From the NCBI RefSeq assembly GCF_027213785.1, contig NZ_JAPWGO010000002.1, forward strand, positions 186,001 through 250,000: a stretch of DNA of 64,000 bases, written 5' to 3'. The notes beneath the pieces were generated by a model, which did no database searches, had not been told where the DNA came from, and saw only the letters and a program-made list of their open reading frames with translations. Positions 61,376 through 64,000 of this stretch are shown here, piece by piece (the first letter of the stretch is position 1; each line of letters opens with the position of its first letter). Made by a program: the position numbers and the translations under genes. The DNA is from Limimaricola sp. G21655-S1 (GTDB taxonomy: Bacteria; Pseudomonadota; Alphaproteobacteria; Rhodobacterales; Rhodobacteraceae).

Positions 61376-63136
61376 ATGTCCCCGACAGGCCCGATGCGGG
61401 CACGGGTCGCGGCGCTGGGCGCGAGCCTCGCGCTCGCGGCCGGTGCCTTCACCCTGTTCTTCGCCCAGCGCCAGACCGGCGGGCTCTGGGTCGAGTTCGC
61501 GCGCAGCCTGCTGATCCTGATGGCCACCTTCTGGCTGAGCTGGGGCGCGGCGCAGGCCGTGCTCGGCCTGTGGCCGGGCCGCGCGCGCGCGCCACGCCGC
61601 GCCGAGCCGCAGGGACGCTGCGCGATCCTCGTGCCGGTGCACGAGGAGGACCCGCGCGCGACCTTCTCGCGCATCGCCGCGATGGACGCGGCGCTGGCCC
61701 GGATGCCGCAGGCCGGGCTGTTCGATTTCGCGGTCCTGTCCGACACCCGCTCGGCGCAGGGCGCGACGCGCGAGGCGGCGTGGTATCTTACGCTGCTGCG
61801 GGCGCGTGACGCGGAAGGGCGCATCTTCTACCGCCGCCGGACCTCCAATGCCGGTCGCAAGGCGGGCAATATCGAGGATTTCATCAAGAGCTCGGGCGCG
61901 GCCTACGAGTATGCGCTGATCCTCGACGCCGACAGCCTGATGTCGGCCGAGACCATCATCGAGATGGCGCGCCGCATGGCGGGCGAGCCACGGCTCGGGC
62001 TCTTGCAGAGCCTTCCCGGCGTGATCCGTGCCGGCTCCGTCTTCGGGCGAGCGATGCAGTTCTCGGCGGCGCTGCATTCGCCGATCTTCGCGCGCGGCGT
62101 GGCGCGGCTGCAGGGCGAGACCGGACCGTTCTGGGGCCACAACGCGATGGTGAGGATGCGCGCCTTCGCAGAGAGCTGCGCGCTGCCCGACCTCGCCGGG
62201 CCGCCGCCCTTCGGCGGTCATATCCTGAGCCACGACTATGTCGAGGCGGCGCTCTTGGCGCGGGCAGGCTGGATCGTACGGCTCGACGAGGATCTCGCGG
62301 GCTCCTACGAGGAGGGGCCCGAGAACATCCTCGCCCACGCCAAGCGCGATCGCCGCTGGTGTCAGGGCAACCTGCAGCACGCGCGGCTGCTGACGGCGCC
62401 GGGGCTGCGCCCTTGGAGCCGCTTCGTGTTCCTGCAGGGCATTCTCGCCTATGTCTCGTCGCTGTTCTGGCTGGGCTTCCTCGCCACGACGATCATCGCC
62501 CCGGCGCTGCGGGTCGAGCCGGATTACTTCCCGCTCCCCGGCTGGTCCTTTCCGGTGCTGCCGCCCAACGAGACCACCCGCACCGCCGGGCTGATCATCG
62601 GCGTGCTCGGGCTGTTGATCCTGCCCAAGCTGATGATCGCGGTGCAGGCGATCCGGTCGGGCCGCGCGGCGGGGTTTGGCGGGTCGGTGCGCCTCATGGC
62701 CTCGACCCTGGCCGAGATCGCGCTGTCGAGCGTCACCGCGCCGATCTTCCTGATGTTCCAGACCCGCTCGGTGCTGCAGGTGCTATCGGGCCGGGATGGC
62801 GGCTGGCCGGCCTCGGCGCGCGGCGAGGGCCGTCTGGGCCTCGTCGAGAGCTGGCAGGCGAGCCGCTGGATCTCGGTCGCGGGCCTTGCCGGTCTGGCCG
62901 CCACCTGGCGGCTGTCGCCCGAGCTGGTGGGCTGGCTGATCCCGGTGGCGGGGCCGATGATCGCGGCGCCGCTGGTGATCTGGGCCACCTCCCTGCCCTG
63001 CCGCGCGCTGTTCGCGGTGCCGTCCGAAACCCGACCCGACCCGATCCTCGGCCAGCAGGACGAGGTTCTCGCGGCCTGGGCCCCGCTGAGCGACAGCGAG
63101 GCCGCCCACCCCCGGCAGGAGCCGCAACATGCCTGA
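61376..63136 (+). CDS. opgH: Glucan glucosyltransferase OpgH (MdoH)
   Basis: Inner-membrane GT2-family enzyme that polymerises UDP-glucose into the backbone of periplasmic glucans. The 586-residue protein has two N-terminal helices (AALGASLALAAGAFTLFF, LLILMATFWLSWGAAQAV), the catalytic domain (CAILVPVHEEDPR, LILDADSLMS as DxD, LSHDYVEAALLARAG, and RDRRWCQGNLQH as the QxxRW-type motif), and C-terminal membrane segments. It is shorter at the N-terminus than E. coli MdoH (847 residues). It starts one base after the small ORF and overlaps opgC by 8 bases. Confidence 0.95.
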   Translation: MSPTGPMRARVAALGASLALAAGAFTLFFAQRQTGGLWVEFARSLLILMATFWLSWGAAQAVLGLWPGRARAPRRAEPQGRCAILVPVHEEDPRATFSRIAAMDAALARMPQAGLFDFAVLSDTRSAQGATREAAWYLTLLRARDAEGRIFYRRRTSNAGRKAGNIEDFIKSSGAAYEYALILDADSLMSAETIIEMARRMAGEPRLGLLQSLPGVIRAGSVFGRAMQFSAALHSPIFARGVARLQGETGPFWGHNAMVRMRAFAESCALPDLAGPPPFGGHILSHDYVEAALLARAGWIVRLDEDLAGSYEEGPENILAHAKRDRRWCQGNLQHARLLTAPGLRPWSRFVFLQGILAYVSSLFWLGFLATTIIAPALRVEPDYFPLPGWSFPVLPPNETTRTAGLIIGVLGLLILPKLMIAVQAIRSGRAAGFGGSVRLMASTLAEIALSSVTAPIFLMFQTRSVLQVLSGRDGGWPASARGEGRLGLVESWQASRWISVAGLAGLAATWRLSPELVGWLIPVAGPMIAAPLVIWATSLPCRALFAVPSETRPDPILGQQDEVLAAWAPLSDSEAAHPRQEPQHA

Positions 63137-64000
63137 GCAAACCGTCTCGATCCCGGTCGCGCGCCAGCTGCCGAAACCCCGGGACCCCCGGCTCGACGTG
63201 CTGCGCGGGCTGGCGCTGGTGATGATCTTCATCAACCACGTGCCGGGCAATTTCTGGGAAGACTGGACCAGCCGCAATTTCGGCTTTTCCGATGCCGCCG
63301 AGGGCTTCGTGCTGATGGCGGGGATCTCGGCCGGTCTGGCCTATTCGGCGGGCTTCCGGGTCCGCTGGCCGTGGCAGGGCGTGGCGAAGATCTGGCGCCG
63401 GGCCTGGACGCTCTATCTCGTGCACCTGCTGATCACCTTGTCCGCGCTGATGATCGCGGCGGCGCTGGCGCGCTTCGCCGACATGCCCGCCATGCTGTGG
63501 AAGCACGGGATGGGTCTGCTGTTCCGTGATCCGCTGGGCTTTCTGATCGGTGTCCCGACGCTCGGCTTCCAGATCGGCTATGCCAACATCCTGCCGCTTT
63601 ATTTCGTGCTGCTGATGGCGGCGCCGCTTGTGCTCTGGGCGGCGGTGCGGCGACCGCTCTGGACCCTCGCGGCTTCGGCGCTCCTGTGGATGGCGGCGGC
63701 GCATTTCCGGCTGACGCTGCCCAACTATCCCACGGGCGGCTGGCAGTTCAGCCCGCCGGCCTGGCAGCTACTTTTCGTACTGGGCCTCGTCACGGGCATC
63801 ATGGCCAAGCAGGGTCGCAGGCTCGTGCCCGCGCGGCGCTGGATCATGGGGGTGGCCGTGGCCTTTCTGGTGCTGTCGCTGGCCTGGATGAACCTTCCGG
63901 GCTTTGGCAAGACCGGCAATCACCTGCTCTGGATGGCGAACCAGCAGGGCGTGCCGGGTTTCATGACCAGCTTCAACAAGCCATATCTGAACCTGCCGCG
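63129..64000 (+). CDS. opgC: Glucan succinyltransferase OpgC (3' end cut off by window)
   Basis: Membrane acyltransferase that adds succinyl groups to periplasmic glucans. The visible 290 residues begin RDPRLDVLRGLALVMIFINHVPGNFWEDWTSRNFGFSDAAEGFVLMAGISAGLAYS, which is the OpgC signature, and contain about seven hydrophobic helices. No stop is reached before base 64000. ATG 63129 overlaps the opgH stop; all four opg genes are tightly packed, so they form one operon, as described for R. sphaeroides. Confidence 0.95.
   Translation, partial: MPEQTVSIPVARQLPKPRDPRLDVLRGLALVMIFINHVPGNFWEDWTSRNFGFSDAAEGFVLMAGISAGLAYSAGFRVRWPWQGVAKIWRRAWTLYLVHLLITLSALMIAAALARFADMPAMLWKHGMGLLFRDPLGFLIGVPTLGFQIGYANILPLYFVLLMAAPLVLWAAVRRPLWTLAASALLWMAAAHFRLTLPNYPTGGWQFSPPAWQLLFVLGLVTGIMAKQGRRLVPARRWIMGVAVAFLVLSLAWMNLPGFGKTGNHLLWMANQQGVPGFMTSFNKPYLNLP

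Overview
The window is GC-rich, densely packed chromosomal DNA of an alphaproteobacterium, most likely of the order Rhodobacterales (Rhodobacter/Roseobacter relatives). Supporting signs are a C4-type HemA, an opgG-(opgI)-opgH-opgC glucan operon, the DUF2849/cysI/cysH/DUF934 sulfate-assimilation block, an IspG next to a RodZ-like protein, and pyrC-pyrE-dnaB. Many neighbouring genes overlap by ATGA or GTGA. I see no insertion sequence, prophage, CRISPR array or plasmid functions, so this reads as core chromosome with a few accessory patches.

Layout. 0-4 kb: end of a methyltransferase gene, an aminotransferase-amidase pair, a DsbA-like thiol oxidoreductase and an acetyltransferase. 4-10.5 kb: SH3/DUF1236 protein, ispG, RodZ-like protein, hemA and an M20 peptidase. 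10.5-17.5 kb: three identical tandem tRNA-Asp genes, a pirin, an isolated FG-GAP/VCBS protein with a duplicated N-terminal module, tRNA-Val(TAC), a phosphatase-soxR pair, a small protein behind a SoxR operator, a nucleosidase and tRNA-Val(CAC). 17.5-27.7 kb: lon, an old-yellow-enzyme reductase, tgt, an arsR-aqpS-arsC operon, sufT-like, mscS, sufA-like and tpiA. 27.8-35.4 kb: a TRAP dicarboxylate transporter (dctPQM), its two-component system dctB/dctD, and a cytochrome P450. 35.4-40.1 kb: Lrp-type regulator and the assimilatory sulfate/sulfite genes. 40-48.5 kb: an acidic membrane-anchored protein, infC (probable AUA start), a large OmpA-type protein, a conserved unknown, and pyrC, pyrE, dnaB. 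48.5-55 kb: copper homeostasis (cueR, copA, copZ, a PCu(A)C-type chaperone) with an L,D-transpeptidase, a truncated CysG and a TrpD2-like protein in between. 55-64 kb: argE-like/M24 pair, an orphan PAS histidine kinase, and the opg operon, which runs off the end.

How the genes work together. The dct genes form a sensing-and-uptake unit: DctB senses, DctD should act at paired dyads upstream of dctP, and DctPQM imports the substrate. DctD has lost both its Walker A lysine and the GAFTGA loop, so classical sigma-54 activation is unlikely. ArsC makes arsenite, which can leave through the AqpS channel under ArsR control. CueR, CopA, CopZ and the periplasmic chaperone handle copper. The cys block converts APS to sulfite to sulfide, while the window's CysG can supply only the dehydrogenase/chelatase half of siroheme synthesis.

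No clearly new multi-gene defence or biosynthetic system is visible. The most unusual items are the GAFTGA-less DctD with phased dyads, the SoxR-driven small protein, a dispersed palindromic repeat family, the FG-GAP protein, and the AUA-initiated infC. All functional assignments are from reading motifs; no database search was run.
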